5,652 nt of DNA, from positions 1 to 5,652 of the forward strand of contig PKER01000283.1 of the NCBI GenBank assembly GCA_002919115.1, in the 5' to 3' direction. Shown piece after piece: positions 1-4,759 of the stretch. Numbering within the stretch: position 1 is the stretch's first letter; every line of letters begins with the position of its first letter. The position numbers were made by a program, and so were the translations under genes. The notes under the pieces are model-generated. The model had not been told where the DNA came from and did no database searches. It saw only the letters and a program-made list of their open reading frames with translations. Source of the DNA: a bacterium. GTDB taxonomy: Bacteria > Actinomycetota > Thermoleophilia > Solirubrobacterales > 70-9.

Positions 1-348
1 GAGGCCGACCAGCGCGCCGCCCGGCGCATCGAGCGCGAGGGCGAGGACGCCGCCAAGCGCGCGACCCGCACCGCCCGCACGAACGCGCTCGATGCTGGCC
101 TCGCCCTCATGACGGCCTGGTTCCGCGACCTCGCCGCCGTCGGCGACGGCGCCGCCGAGTTCGTCCTCAACGTCGACCGCGCCGCCGAGCTCGCCGAGGA
201 CGCCGAGGGCGTCGACCCCCGCCGGGCGCGCCGTGCCGGCGAGCTCGTCATGGACACCCGCCGGCGCCTGAGCGTGAATGTGAACGAGGAGCTCGCGCTC
301 GAGGCGCTCTGCTTCCGGGCCGAGGTCCTCCTCGCCCCGCGGGGTTGA
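1..348 (+). CDS. holB: DNA polymerase III subunit delta' (C-terminal fragment)
   Basis: This is the end of a gene that begins before the window; the frame is open from base 1 and ends in TGA, giving 115 residues. The delta' subunit is part of the clamp-loader complex that places the sliding clamp on primed DNA during replication. The visible piece is all helical in character and has the layout I know from actinobacterial delta' C-terminal domains. An Arg/Ala-rich helix is followed by a 'LxxGLxLMTAWFRDL' helix, a 'VLNVDR' segment, and a closing stretch 'DTRRRLSVNVNEELALEAL'. The pattern of a helix ending in NVNxELALEAL matches the collar-domain end of delta'. The AAA+ part, with any Walker and zinc motifs, lies outside the window. 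An internal ATG at 109 is not the real start, because the homologous pattern continues upstream of it. An alternative is another clamp-loader-like AAA+ protein such as gamma/tau, but the length after the last motif and the motif itself favour delta'. Confidence 0.75.
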   Translation, partial: EADQRAARRIEREGEDAAKRATRTARTNALDAGLALMTAWFRDLAAVGDGAAEFVLNVDRAAELAEDAEGVDPRRARRAGELVMDTRRRLSVNVNEELALEALCFRAEVLLAPRG

Positions 349-358
349 ACCGCGCCCG

Positions 359-385
359 CAGCGGGCAAAACCGCTGGAAACAGCG
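359..385 (+). other. Alternating stem-loops in the holB-kinase gap
   Basis: Three short complementary blocks follow each other: CAGCGG (359-364), CCGCTG (371-376) and CAGCG (381-385). The middle block can pair with the first (6 bp, loop GCAAAA) or with the last (5 bp CGCTG/CAGCG closed by a GAAA tetraloop), but not with both. A longer outer pairing GGGCA (363-367) with TGCCC (392-396) is also possible around the second hairpin. No T-tract follows, so a classical intrinsic terminator for holB is not supported. The repeat could be a weak terminator or an operator, since it overlaps the putative -35 of the kinase promoter. The pairing is seen directly; any function is inference. Confidence 0.35.
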
Positions 386-403
386 CGATCCTGCCCCTAC
401 ATT
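375..403 (+). promoter_or_regulatory. Candidate promoter of the two-component operon
   Basis: TGGAAA (375-380; 4 of 6 to TTGACA) is followed after exactly 17 bases by TACATT (398-403; 4 of 6 to TATAAT). Transcription would start near 409-411, only 2-4 bases before the kinase ATG. This fits the lack of a Shine-Dalgarno sequence there and suggests a leaderless or nearly leaderless mRNA. Both boxes are imperfect, and co-transcription with holB cannot be excluded. Confidence 0.3.
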
Positions 404-412
404 GGACGACAG

Positions 413-2149
413 ATGAGGAAGTGGCTCCAGCATCCGCGAACGTCGGCGAAGCGCCCTTTTGGCGTGCGCCTCTACCTGGCGTTCGCGTTCGCCGGGGTCG
501 CGCTGATCACCGCCGGGCTGGCCTACCTCCTCGTCAACGAGACCGGCCAGACGGCGGCCGACGAGCGCCTCGACGAGCTCGCCCAGGGCCGCACGGTCAG
601 CGTCGCGATCGAGGTCGGTGACCGGCGCGAGGAGCGCGCCGCCGAGGCCCTGCGGGTGATCGCCGAGGACGGTTACTCGGTCTGGGTCTTCAACGACCGT
701 GGCAAGCTCGTGACCGACCAGGTCTCCGACGGCCTCACGCTCGACGCCATCCCGCACTGGCGCCAGGCCGTGCGCCAGGTCCTCGACGGCCGCCGCTACG
801 TGGAGTCGCTGCCCGACGGCGTCACCGTGGTCGGCACGCAGATCTACCGCAACGGCGCTATCGACGGGGCGGTGCTCGCCCGCGCCGAGCGCCCGCCCGA
901 GCTGCAGGAGGCGATCGAGGCCGTCCGCGGCGACCGCCTGTTCGCGCTCGGCATCGCGCTCGCCGTCTCCGTCCTGATCAGCTTCCTGATCGCGAGCGCG
1001 ATCACCTCGCGCGTCAAGCGCCTCGCCGAGACCGCCGGTCGGATCGCCGAGGGCCACCTCGACGAGCCGATCGAGGTCACGGGCGGGCGCGACGAGATCA
1101 CCGACCTCGGCATCGCCCTCGAGACGATGCGCGCCGCCCTGCGCCAGACCTTCGACGCTCTGCGCTCCGAGCGCGACCGCCTCTCGGCGATCTTCGACGC
1201 GCTCACCGACGGCGTCATGGTGGTCGGCGCCGACGGCACCGTGCGCTTCTCGAACCCGGCCGCGCAGCCGCTCGTCTACGCCGACGGCAAGGCGGCCGCG
1301 ACCCTGCTGCCCTGGCTGCGGCGCGCGCAGCGCACCGGCGCCGCCGAGCACGACAGCCTGCGGATCGGCGAGCGGGTCTGGTCGCTGCAGGCGCGCGAGA
1401 TCCCCGCGGAGAACGCCGTGCTCGCGGTCGTGCGCGACCGCACCGACGAGCTGCGCCGCGAGATCGCCGAGCGCGAGTTCGTCTCGAACGCCGCGCACGA
1501 GCTGCGCAACCCGATCGCCGCGATCTCGGGCGCGGTCGAGGTCCTGCTCGCCGGCGCGAAGGACGACCCCGAGGCCCGCGAGCACTTCCTCAGGCGCCTC
1601 CAGGAGGACACCGAGCGCATCGCGCGGCTCACCGAGTCGCTGCTCATCCTCGCCCGCATGGAGGCGGTGGGCGAGGGCGGCACCGAGGCGCTCGACGTCG
1701 GCCTCACCGCCGAGGAGGCGGCGCGGGCCGTGGAGGTGCCGGAGGGCGTCAACTTCGAGCTCGACCTGGAGCCCGACCTCGCCGCCCAGGGCGACCGCGT
1801 CCTGCTGCGCCAGGTGCTAATCGGCTTGCTGACGAACGCCTTCAAGCACACGCAGCCGCCCGGCAGCGTTACGCTTCGCGCTCGACGTCACGAAGACGGT
1901 GACGTCCTGATCGAAGTGACCGACACTGGGACCGGAATCCCCGCCGACGAGATCGACCGCATCTTCGAGCGGTTCTACCGCGGTGCCACCGCGCGTGAGC
2001 TCGAGGGCTTCGGCCTCGGTCTGTCGATCGCGAAGCGTATGGTCGATGTGATGGGCGGCGAGATCGGCGTCGATTCCCAGGTCGGTCGAGGCAGCGACTT
2101 CTGGGTGCGCCTGCCGGCGGCGAAGCCGGCGGCCACCCCGGTGGCGTAA
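413..2149 (+). CDS. Membrane sensor histidine kinase (HAMP-PAS-HisKA-HATPase)
   Basis: This 578-residue sensor kinase autophosphorylates on a histidine and passes the phosphate to a response regulator, here surely the next gene. Domains in order: a short basic N-terminus; membrane helix 1 (about 19-41); an extracytoplasmic region of about 130 residues (42-173) with a Cache/PAS-like strand 'VWVFNDRGKLV' (90-100); membrane helix 2 (about 176-197); HAMP (about 198-250); a PAS domain (about 253-345, with 'IFDALTDGVMVV'); HisKA (about 353-415); and HATPase (about 460-570). The H-box is 'AHELRNP' with phospho-acceptor His362. The N-box has Asn475 (LLTNAFKHT), G1 is 'DTGTGIP' (504-510), the F-box is 'IFERFYRG' (517-524) and G2 is 'GFGLGLSIA' (532-540), so all catalytic motifs look intact. 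The architecture resembles PhoR/SenX3-type kinases, but the ligand is unknown. The ATG at 413 is chosen because membrane helix 1 follows closely and the in-frame sequence upstream is short; no clear Shine-Dalgarno is present. The second half of the HATPase coding region has unusual codon use (see findings). Confidence 0.95.
   Translation: MRKWLQHPRTSAKRPFGVRLYLAFAFAGVALITAGLAYLLVNETGQTAADERLDELAQGRTVSVAIEVGDRREERAAEALRVIAEDGYSVWVFNDRGKLVTDQVSDGLTLDAIPHWRQAVRQVLDGRRYVESLPDGVTVVGTQIYRNGAIDGAVLARAERPPELQEAIEAVRGDRLFALGIALAVSVLISFLIASAITSRVKRLAETAGRIAEGHLDEPIEVTGGRDEITDLGIALETMRAALRQTFDALRSERDRLSAIFDALTDGVMVVGADGTVRFSNPAAQPLVYADGKAAATLLPWLRRAQRTGAAEHDSLRIGERVWSLQAREIPAENAVLAVVRDRTDELRREIAEREFVSNAAHELRNPIAAISGAVEVLLAGAKDDPEAREHFLRRLQEDTERIARLTESLLILARMEAVGEGGTEALDVGLTAEEAARAVEVPEGVNFELDLEPDLAAQGDRVLLRQVLIGLLTNAFKHTQPPGSVTLRARRHEDGDVLIEVTDTGTGIPADEIDRIFERFYRGATARELEGFGLGLSIAKRMVDVMGGEIGVDSQVGRGSDFWVRLPAAKPAATPVA
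2113..2145 (+). other. Tandem stem-loops before the kinase-regulator junction
   Basis: GCCGGC (2113-2118) and GCCGGC (2125-2130) can pair around a 6-base loop. GCCAC (2132-2136) pairs with GTGGC (2141-2145) around CCCG. The second stem ends two bases before the TAA of the kinase and covers the place where the regulator's Shine-Dalgarno would be. GCCGGCGGC also occurs as a 9-base direct repeat (2113-2121, 2125-2133). In so GC-rich a sequence such pairings arise easily, so a role in setting the kinase-to-regulator ratio is only a hypothesis. Confidence 0.3.
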
Positions 2150-2851
2150 ATGGCGAAGCGCATCCTGGTAGCAGACGACGAGACCTCGGTTCGCGAGGCG
2201 GTGGGGTACGCCCTCCAGCAGGAGGGCTTCGAGGTGACGCTCGCGCAGGACGGCGAGGACGCCGACCAGAAGCTCGCGGGCGGCGACAACTTCGACCTGC
2301 TGATCCTCGACATCATGATGCCCGGCAAGAGCGGCCTCGACGTGTGCCGCGAGGTCCGCGCCCGCAGCCCGGTGCCGATCATCCTGCTGACGGCGAAGGA
2401 CTCCGAGGTGGACAAGGTGGTCGGCCTCGAGGTGGGCGCCGACGACTACGTCACCAAGCCGTTCTCGGTCCGCGAGCTGATCGGGCGCGTGCGCGCGCTC
2501 CTGCGCCGCCGCGAGCTCGACATGCACGCGACCGGCAACGACAGCAAGACGATCGAGGCGGGCGACGTGCGGATCGACCTGGCCCGGCACCTGGTCACGG
2601 TGCGCGGCAAGCCGGTCAACCTGACCCGCTCCGAGTTCCAGGTCCTGCGCCTGCTCGCGGAGAACCCCGGCAAGGTCTTCAGCCGGCTGGAGATCATGGA
2701 GGAGCTCTGGCAGTCGGAGTTCTCCGGCGACGTGCGCGCCTGCGACGTGCACATCTCGAACCTGCGCCAGAAGATCGAGCGCGACCCGCAGGAGCCCGAG
2801 CTCGTGCTCACCGTGCGCGGCGTCGGTTACCGGTTGGCCGAGCCGCAGTAG
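2150..2851 (+). CDS. OmpR/PhoB-family response regulator
   Basis: This 233-residue cytoplasmic transcription factor is the expected partner of the upstream kinase. The receiver domain (about 3-118) shows the acidic pocket Asp9/Asp10, the phospho-acceptor Asp54 in 'LILDIMMPGKSG', the switch Thr81 in 'LLTAKD', and Lys103 in 'VTKPFS'. A linker of about 15 residues leads to a winged-helix Trans_reg_C domain (about 135-230). That domain includes 'LTRSEFQVLRLLAENPGKVF', the recognition-helix region 'DVRACDVHISNLRQKIE' and the closing 'TVRGVGYRL'. Length and motifs are normal for the family, close to PhoB/RegX3/WalR types; I cannot tell which regulon it serves, so no symbol is given. The ATG follows the kinase stop directly with no spacer (TAAATG) and no strong Shine-Dalgarno, so translation is probably coupled to the kinase by re-initiation. 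Apart from its first 14 codons, codon choice is almost completely G/C-ending. Confidence 0.95.
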   Translation: MAKRILVADDETSVREAVGYALQQEGFEVTLAQDGEDADQKLAGGDNFDLLILDIMMPGKSGLDVCREVRARSPVPIILLTAKDSEVDKVVGLEVGADDYVTKPFSVRELIGRVRALLRRRELDMHATGNDSKTIEAGDVRIDLARHLVTVRGKPVNLTRSEFQVLRLLAENPGKVFSRLEIMEELWQSEFSGDVRACDVHISNLRQKIERDPQEPELVLTVRGVGYRLAEPQ

Positions 2852-2860
2852 CGTTTGCCG

Positions 2861-2877
2861 ACCCCGCGGGCCGGGGT
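2861..2877 (+). terminator. Possible stem-loop terminator after the regulator gene
   Basis: ACCCCG (2861-2866) and CGGGGT (2872-2877) form a perfect 6-bp stem with a 5-base loop, starting 9 bases after the TAG of the response regulator. No T-run follows, so it would be an atypical terminator of the kind often proposed in GC-rich actinobacteria. GGGT (2874-2877) can pair alternatively with ACCC (2882-2885), and AACC-C-GGTT (2881-2889) is a further small palindrome. These could equally be protein-binding sites for the next gene. I see no convincing -10/-35 pair for that gene in this gap. Confidence 0.3.
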
Positions 2878-2911
2878 AGGAACCCGGTTGGACAAGCAGG
2901 GGTCACGAGTG

Positions 2912-2918
2912 AAGGAGG
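2912..2918 (+). promoter_or_regulatory. Strong Shine-Dalgarno of the secreted-protein gene
   Basis: AAGGAGG lies 9 bases before the ATG at 2928 and 12 bases before a second in-frame ATG at 2931. It is the only near-perfect anti-16S match in front of any gene start in the window and supports a start at 2928 (or 2931). The kinase, the regulator and the glycosyltransferase lack such a site. Confidence 0.8.
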
Positions 2919-2927
2919 GTCCGTGGG

Positions 2928-3761
2928 ATGATGAGAGGCCTGATCGGCGTCGGCGCGCTTGCCGCTTCGCTGGTTCTGGCGCCCGCCGCGGGGGCGACCG
3001 TCTTGCCGGGTGCGACCTACACCTACAGCGGCGACACCGGTGTCATCTCGGTGACGCTCACCGTCTCGCCCGACGGGGGCACCGTGGATGTCAGGTTGAT
3101 CGCCGCATCCAGCTCGCCCAGTTGCGGGGGAGTGGGGTTCACGTACCGCGGCATCCCCGTGGTCGACGGCGCGTTCACAGAAACCCGCTCGGAGGCCGGT
3201 AGGTCGTCCGTCATCGACGGCGAGTTCGTCCGGCCGGGCGTCGCCACGGGCACGATCGAATGGACCAACGGCACCTGTGGATCCGACGCGTACGACTGGT
3301 CCGCCGAGGTGGCGACGCCGTGGGCCGACCTCGCGCTTCGCCGCGGGGGCGAGCGCAAGTCGAAGGCGCGCGGTGGCGACGTCTACAACGACTCCGCCTC
3401 CGGGCAGACGCGGGCATGGAGGTTGAAGCGCGGCAAGGAGCGCGCCTTCATAGTCACGCTGCAGAACGACGGCACGGAGCGTGGCCGATTCGTGCTGCGC
3501 GGCTGCAGGCGTTCCGGCGGAGTCAAGGTCTCCTACATGGCCGGCCGCCGCCCCGTGACCAAGAAGGTGACCGGGCGGCGGGGCTACACGGTCAAAGCCC
3601 TGAAGGCGGGCGCCGAGAGGGCCATCCGGGTCGTCTTCAAGGCGACGAAGAAGGCCAGGAAGGGCAAGCGCAAGTCCTGCGGGATCACGGCCGAGACCTC
3701 CGTCCCCGGGACGCTGGGCACCCAGCGGGACGTCGTCAAGGCGGTCGTCACGGTCCGCTGA
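2928..3761 (+). CDS. Secreted two-domain protein of unknown function
   Basis: The 277-residue product begins with a typical Sec signal peptide: Arg3, a hydrophobic core (residues 5-18) and an Ala-rich end with probable cleavage after Ala23 (AGA-TV). The mature protein looks beta-rich and falls into two parts. Residues about 25-130 contain Cys66 and Cys117 and the patterns 'GVGFTYRGIPVVDGAF', 'VIDGEF', 'GTIEW' and 'YDWSAE'. Residues about 135-277 contain 'DVYNDSASGQTRAW', 'FIVTLQNDG', Cys193 and Cys251. One disulfide per domain is plausible. Both parts resemble uncharacterised domains that recur in exported proteins of Thermoleophilia-like actinobacteria, as far as I remember. There is no membrane anchor, sortase motif, lipobox or catalytic signature. 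The C-terminal domain is very basic (for example 240-249), which could suit binding to acidic wall polymers or DNA. Its codon use is looser than that of its neighbours: about 9% of codons end in A/T and it uses AGA/AGG about seven times. This suggests a lineage-specific accessory gene. It may be a target of the upstream two-component system, but that is only proximity. Confidence 0.8.
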   Translation: MMRGLIGVGALAASLVLAPAAGATVLPGATYTYSGDTGVISVTLTVSPDGGTVDVRLIAASSSPSCGGVGFTYRGIPVVDGAFTETRSEAGRSSVIDGEFVRPGVATGTIEWTNGTCGSDAYDWSAEVATPWADLALRRGGERKSKARGGDVYNDSASGQTRAWRLKRGKERAFIVTLQNDGTERGRFVLRGCRRSGGVKVSYMAGRRPVTKKVTGRRGYTVKALKAGAERAIRVVFKATKKARKGKRKSCGITAETSVPGTLGTQRDVVKAVVTVR

Positions 3762-3777
3762 GGTCAGCTCGCGGCTG

Positions 3778-3805
3778 CACGCCGGCCCCTGTTGCGGTCG
3801 GCGTG
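3778..3805 (+). terminator. Stem-loop after the secreted-protein gene, probable terminator
   Basis: CACGCCG (3778-3784) pairs perfectly with CGGCGTG (3799-3805). The stem extends inward by one G-T and two G-C pairs (3785-3787 with 3796-3798), giving about 10 bp with an 8-base loop. It starts 17 bases after the stop codon. No T-run follows directly; the nearest Ts are at 3818-3820. It is the best terminator candidate in the window and, being symmetric, could also stop minus-strand transcripts coming from the TetR gene. Its right arm overlaps the likely -35 of the tRNA promoter. Confidence 0.5.
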
Positions 3806-3832
3806 AAGCCCGCGCCGTTTCGCTTCTATCAT
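3803..3832 (+). promoter_or_regulatory. Promoter of the tRNA-Thr gene
   Basis: TATCAT (3827-3832) differs from TATAAT at one base and stands out in GC-rich surroundings. GTGAAG (3803-3808) with an 18-base spacer is a weak -35 (3 of 6). Transcription would start near 3839, leaving a leader of about 4 bases before the mature tRNA, to be removed by RNase P. The -10 is convincing; the -35 is less certain. Confidence 0.6.
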
Positions 3833-3842
3833 GGGGTCCCGC

Positions 3843-3915
3843 GCCGGCGTAGCTCAGTTGGTAGAGCACTTCACTCGTAATGAAGGGGTCAGCGGTTCGA
3901 GTCCGCTCGCCGGCT
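3843..3915 (+). tRNA. tRNA-Thr (anticodon CGT)
   Basis: The complete cloverleaf can be folded by eye. The 7-bp acceptor stem is GCCGGCG with CGCCGGC. The D-arm is GCTC/GAGC with loop AGTTGGTA. The anticodon stem is CTTCA/TGAAG with loop CTCGTAA and anticodon CGT at 3876-3878. The variable loop is GGGTC. The T-arm is AGCGG/CCGCT with loop TTCGAGT. The discriminator base is T3915. The following bases are TCG, so CCA is not encoded and must be added by the CCA-adding enzyme. It reads ACG, a common threonine codon in the genes here. All stems are fully paired, so the gene should be functional. Confidence 0.97.
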
Positions 3916-3919
3916 TCGC

Positions 3920-4642
3920 TCAGCGCCCCTCGGCGCGCGCGAGTTCGGCTTGCTCGCGGGCGCGCTCCCGGCCCAGGAACGGGGCGATCACGAAGTAGGT
4001 GAGCTCCGGCAGGAGCTCCGGGAGCTCCTCGGCGCGGTCGTCGGCCACGTGGCGGTAGATCATCCCGGCGACGCCGCTCACCACCGCGTGCGCGGTGAGC
4101 TCGGGCACCTCCGCGTCGGCGACCTCGCGGCCCTGGTCGACGTAGAGGCGGAAGAGCTCGAGGATCGCGAAGTAGCGCTTCATCGCCTCGGGCCCCGCCG
4201 ACGGCCCCTCGACCATGCACATCTTCGTGAACTCGGGCTCGCGCGCCATCGCCTCGAGCGTGCGCGCCAGCCCGTGCCGAACGCGCACCTCCCACGGCTC
4301 GCCCGCGCCCTCGCGGAAGGCGGCCTCGGCGCGCTCGAACAGGCCCTCGGCGACGACGTCGTAGGCCTGCAGGAAGCAGTCCTCCTTGTCGCGGAAGCGC
4401 TCGTAGAAGGTCTTGCGCGAGACCCCGGCGCGCGCGAGCACGTCGGCCACCGAGGCCCGCGCGTAGCCTCGCTCGGCGACGGCGCGCGCCATCGCGTCGA
4501 TGATCCGCGCCCGCTGGTTGCTGATCACGAACTCGCGGGGCAGGCCGTGCCGGCCCGCGGGCAGGCGGCCTGCCGGCGCCGCGCCGTCCGTCGGGCGGTC
4601 GCCGCTCGTCCTTGGCGTGGTGCTTTCGGGTCGCTCCTCCAT
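3920..4642 (-). CDS. TetR/AcrR-family transcriptional regulator
   Basis: The 240-residue protein has a TetR_N DNA-binding domain at about 44-95, with helix-turn-helix 'ASVADVLARAGVSRKTFYERF' around residues 63-83 followed by 'RDKEDCF'. The rest is a helical ligand-binding and dimerisation domain (about 100-235) whose ligand cannot be read. The first 43 residues are a Pro/Arg/Gly-rich extension ending in 'GRHGLPREFV', a lead-in I recall from many actinobacterial TetR proteins; its conservation supports the ATG at 4642 over the next Met (residue 51). Upstream there is only a weak GAGAG-type ribosome site. The gene is convergent with the tRNA gene and divergent from a glycosyltransferase across 124 bases. 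TetR proteins usually repress a divergent neighbour and themselves, so the glycosyltransferase is the first candidate target. No drug pump or catabolic gene is visible nearby. Confidence 0.92.
   Translation of the reverse strand: MEERPESTTPRTSGDRPTDGAAPAGRLPAGRHGLPREFVISNQRARIIDAMARAVAERGYARASVADVLARAGVSRKTFYERFRDKEDCFLQAYDVVAEGLFERAEAAFREGAGEPWEVRVRHGLARTLEAMAREPEFTKMCMVEGPSAGPEAMKRYFAILELFRLYVDQGREVADAEVPELTAHAVVSGVAGMIYRHVADDRAEELPELLPELTYFVIAPFLGRERAREQAELARAEGR
3923..3936 (+). other. Small stem-loop just past the tRNA, inside the TetR gene end
   Basis: GCGCC (3923-3927) pairs with GGCGC (3932-3936) around a CCTC loop. It lies 7 bases beyond the tRNA 3' end and within the last codons of the minus-strand TetR gene. 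It could help end the tRNA transcript or guide 3' processing, but no T-run follows and short GC stems are frequent in this sequence. Confidence 0.2.
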
Positions 4643-4674
4643 CGCGCCCAGGGGCTCTCTTGCGCCGACCGCGC

Positions 4675-4703
4675 ACCCTAACCGTCATGGCGTCAAAGCT
4701 CAA
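4675..4703 (-). promoter_or_regulatory. Promoter of the TetR regulator gene
   Basis: Read on the minus strand, TTGAGC (plus 4698-4703) is followed after exactly 17 bases by TAGGGT (plus 4675-4680). The -35 keeps TTGA and the -10 keeps the important TA...T bases, a form common in actinobacterial housekeeping promoters. Transcription would start near 4668, giving a leader of about 26 bases. The spacing is ideal and the region is the least GC-rich part of the gap, which supports the call. Confidence 0.55.
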
Positions 4704-4730
4704 TGAAACGTGGGGCCAGTCCCCCCGAAC

Positions 4731-4743
4731 GGGCGTCCCGCCC
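4731..4743. promoter_or_regulatory. Inverted repeat between the divergent genes, candidate operator
   Basis: GGGCG (4731-4735) and CGCCC (4739-4743) form an inverted repeat around TCC, in the place of the -35 of the glycosyltransferase promoter. GGGG (4712-4715) and CCCC (4721-4724) form another small one nearby. A TetR dimer bound here would block the divergent gene. The repeat is short and GC-only, so chance occurrence is quite possible. Confidence 0.25.
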
Positions 4744-4753
4744 CGATCCCGGA

Positions 4754-4759
4754 TATAAG
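4754..4759 (+). promoter_or_regulatory. -10 box of the glycosyltransferase gene (leaderless type)
   Basis: TATAAG (5 of 6 to TATAAT) lies 7 bases before the GTG start codon, so the expected transcription start falls on or next to the first base of that codon. No TTGACA-like -35 is found 17-18 bases upstream (the bases there are GGGCGT), and no Shine-Dalgarno precedes the GTG. The arrangement is that of a leaderless actinobacterial gene. Confidence 0.6.

Noticed and set aside
248..1585. A 445-codon minus-strand open frame opposite the kinase.
   Set aside because: The translation is an Asp/Arg/Leu/Gly-rich mirror of the kinase codons with no motifs, while the plus strand has complete kinase motifs and matching codon bias.
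1817..2752. A 311-codon minus-strand open frame opposite the kinase end and the regulator, considered as a cause of the codon island.
   Set aside because: It extends far beyond the island, into the regulator where the codon bias is normal, and its product (His/Asp/Leu/Arg-rich) has no recognisable fold; a shared cause is not supported.
3260..3880. A 206-codon plus-strand frame overlapping the secreted gene and running into the tRNA.
   Set aside because: It runs through the terminator-like stem, the tRNA promoter and half of the tRNA, and has low-complexity Arg/Gly-rich sequence; the frame with signal peptide and Shine-Dalgarno is the real one.
3843..3960. The tRNA-Thr 3' end as an integration (att) site for a mobile element.
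   Set aside because: No integrase gene, no second copy of the tRNA 3' end and no phage or plasmid gene occur in the window; an ordinary regulator gene follows at once.
3950..4681. A 243-codon plus-strand open frame opposite the TetR gene.
   Set aside because: It is a shadow of the TetR coding frame; the minus strand shows a clear helix-turn-helix and family layout.
4735..4744. Direct repeat GTCCCnCC (4719-4726 and 4735-4744) as a response-regulator binding site.
   Set aside because: OmpR-type sites are usually repeats about 11 bases apart; this spacing is 16, the repeat is C-rich and short, and chance is likely in this composition.
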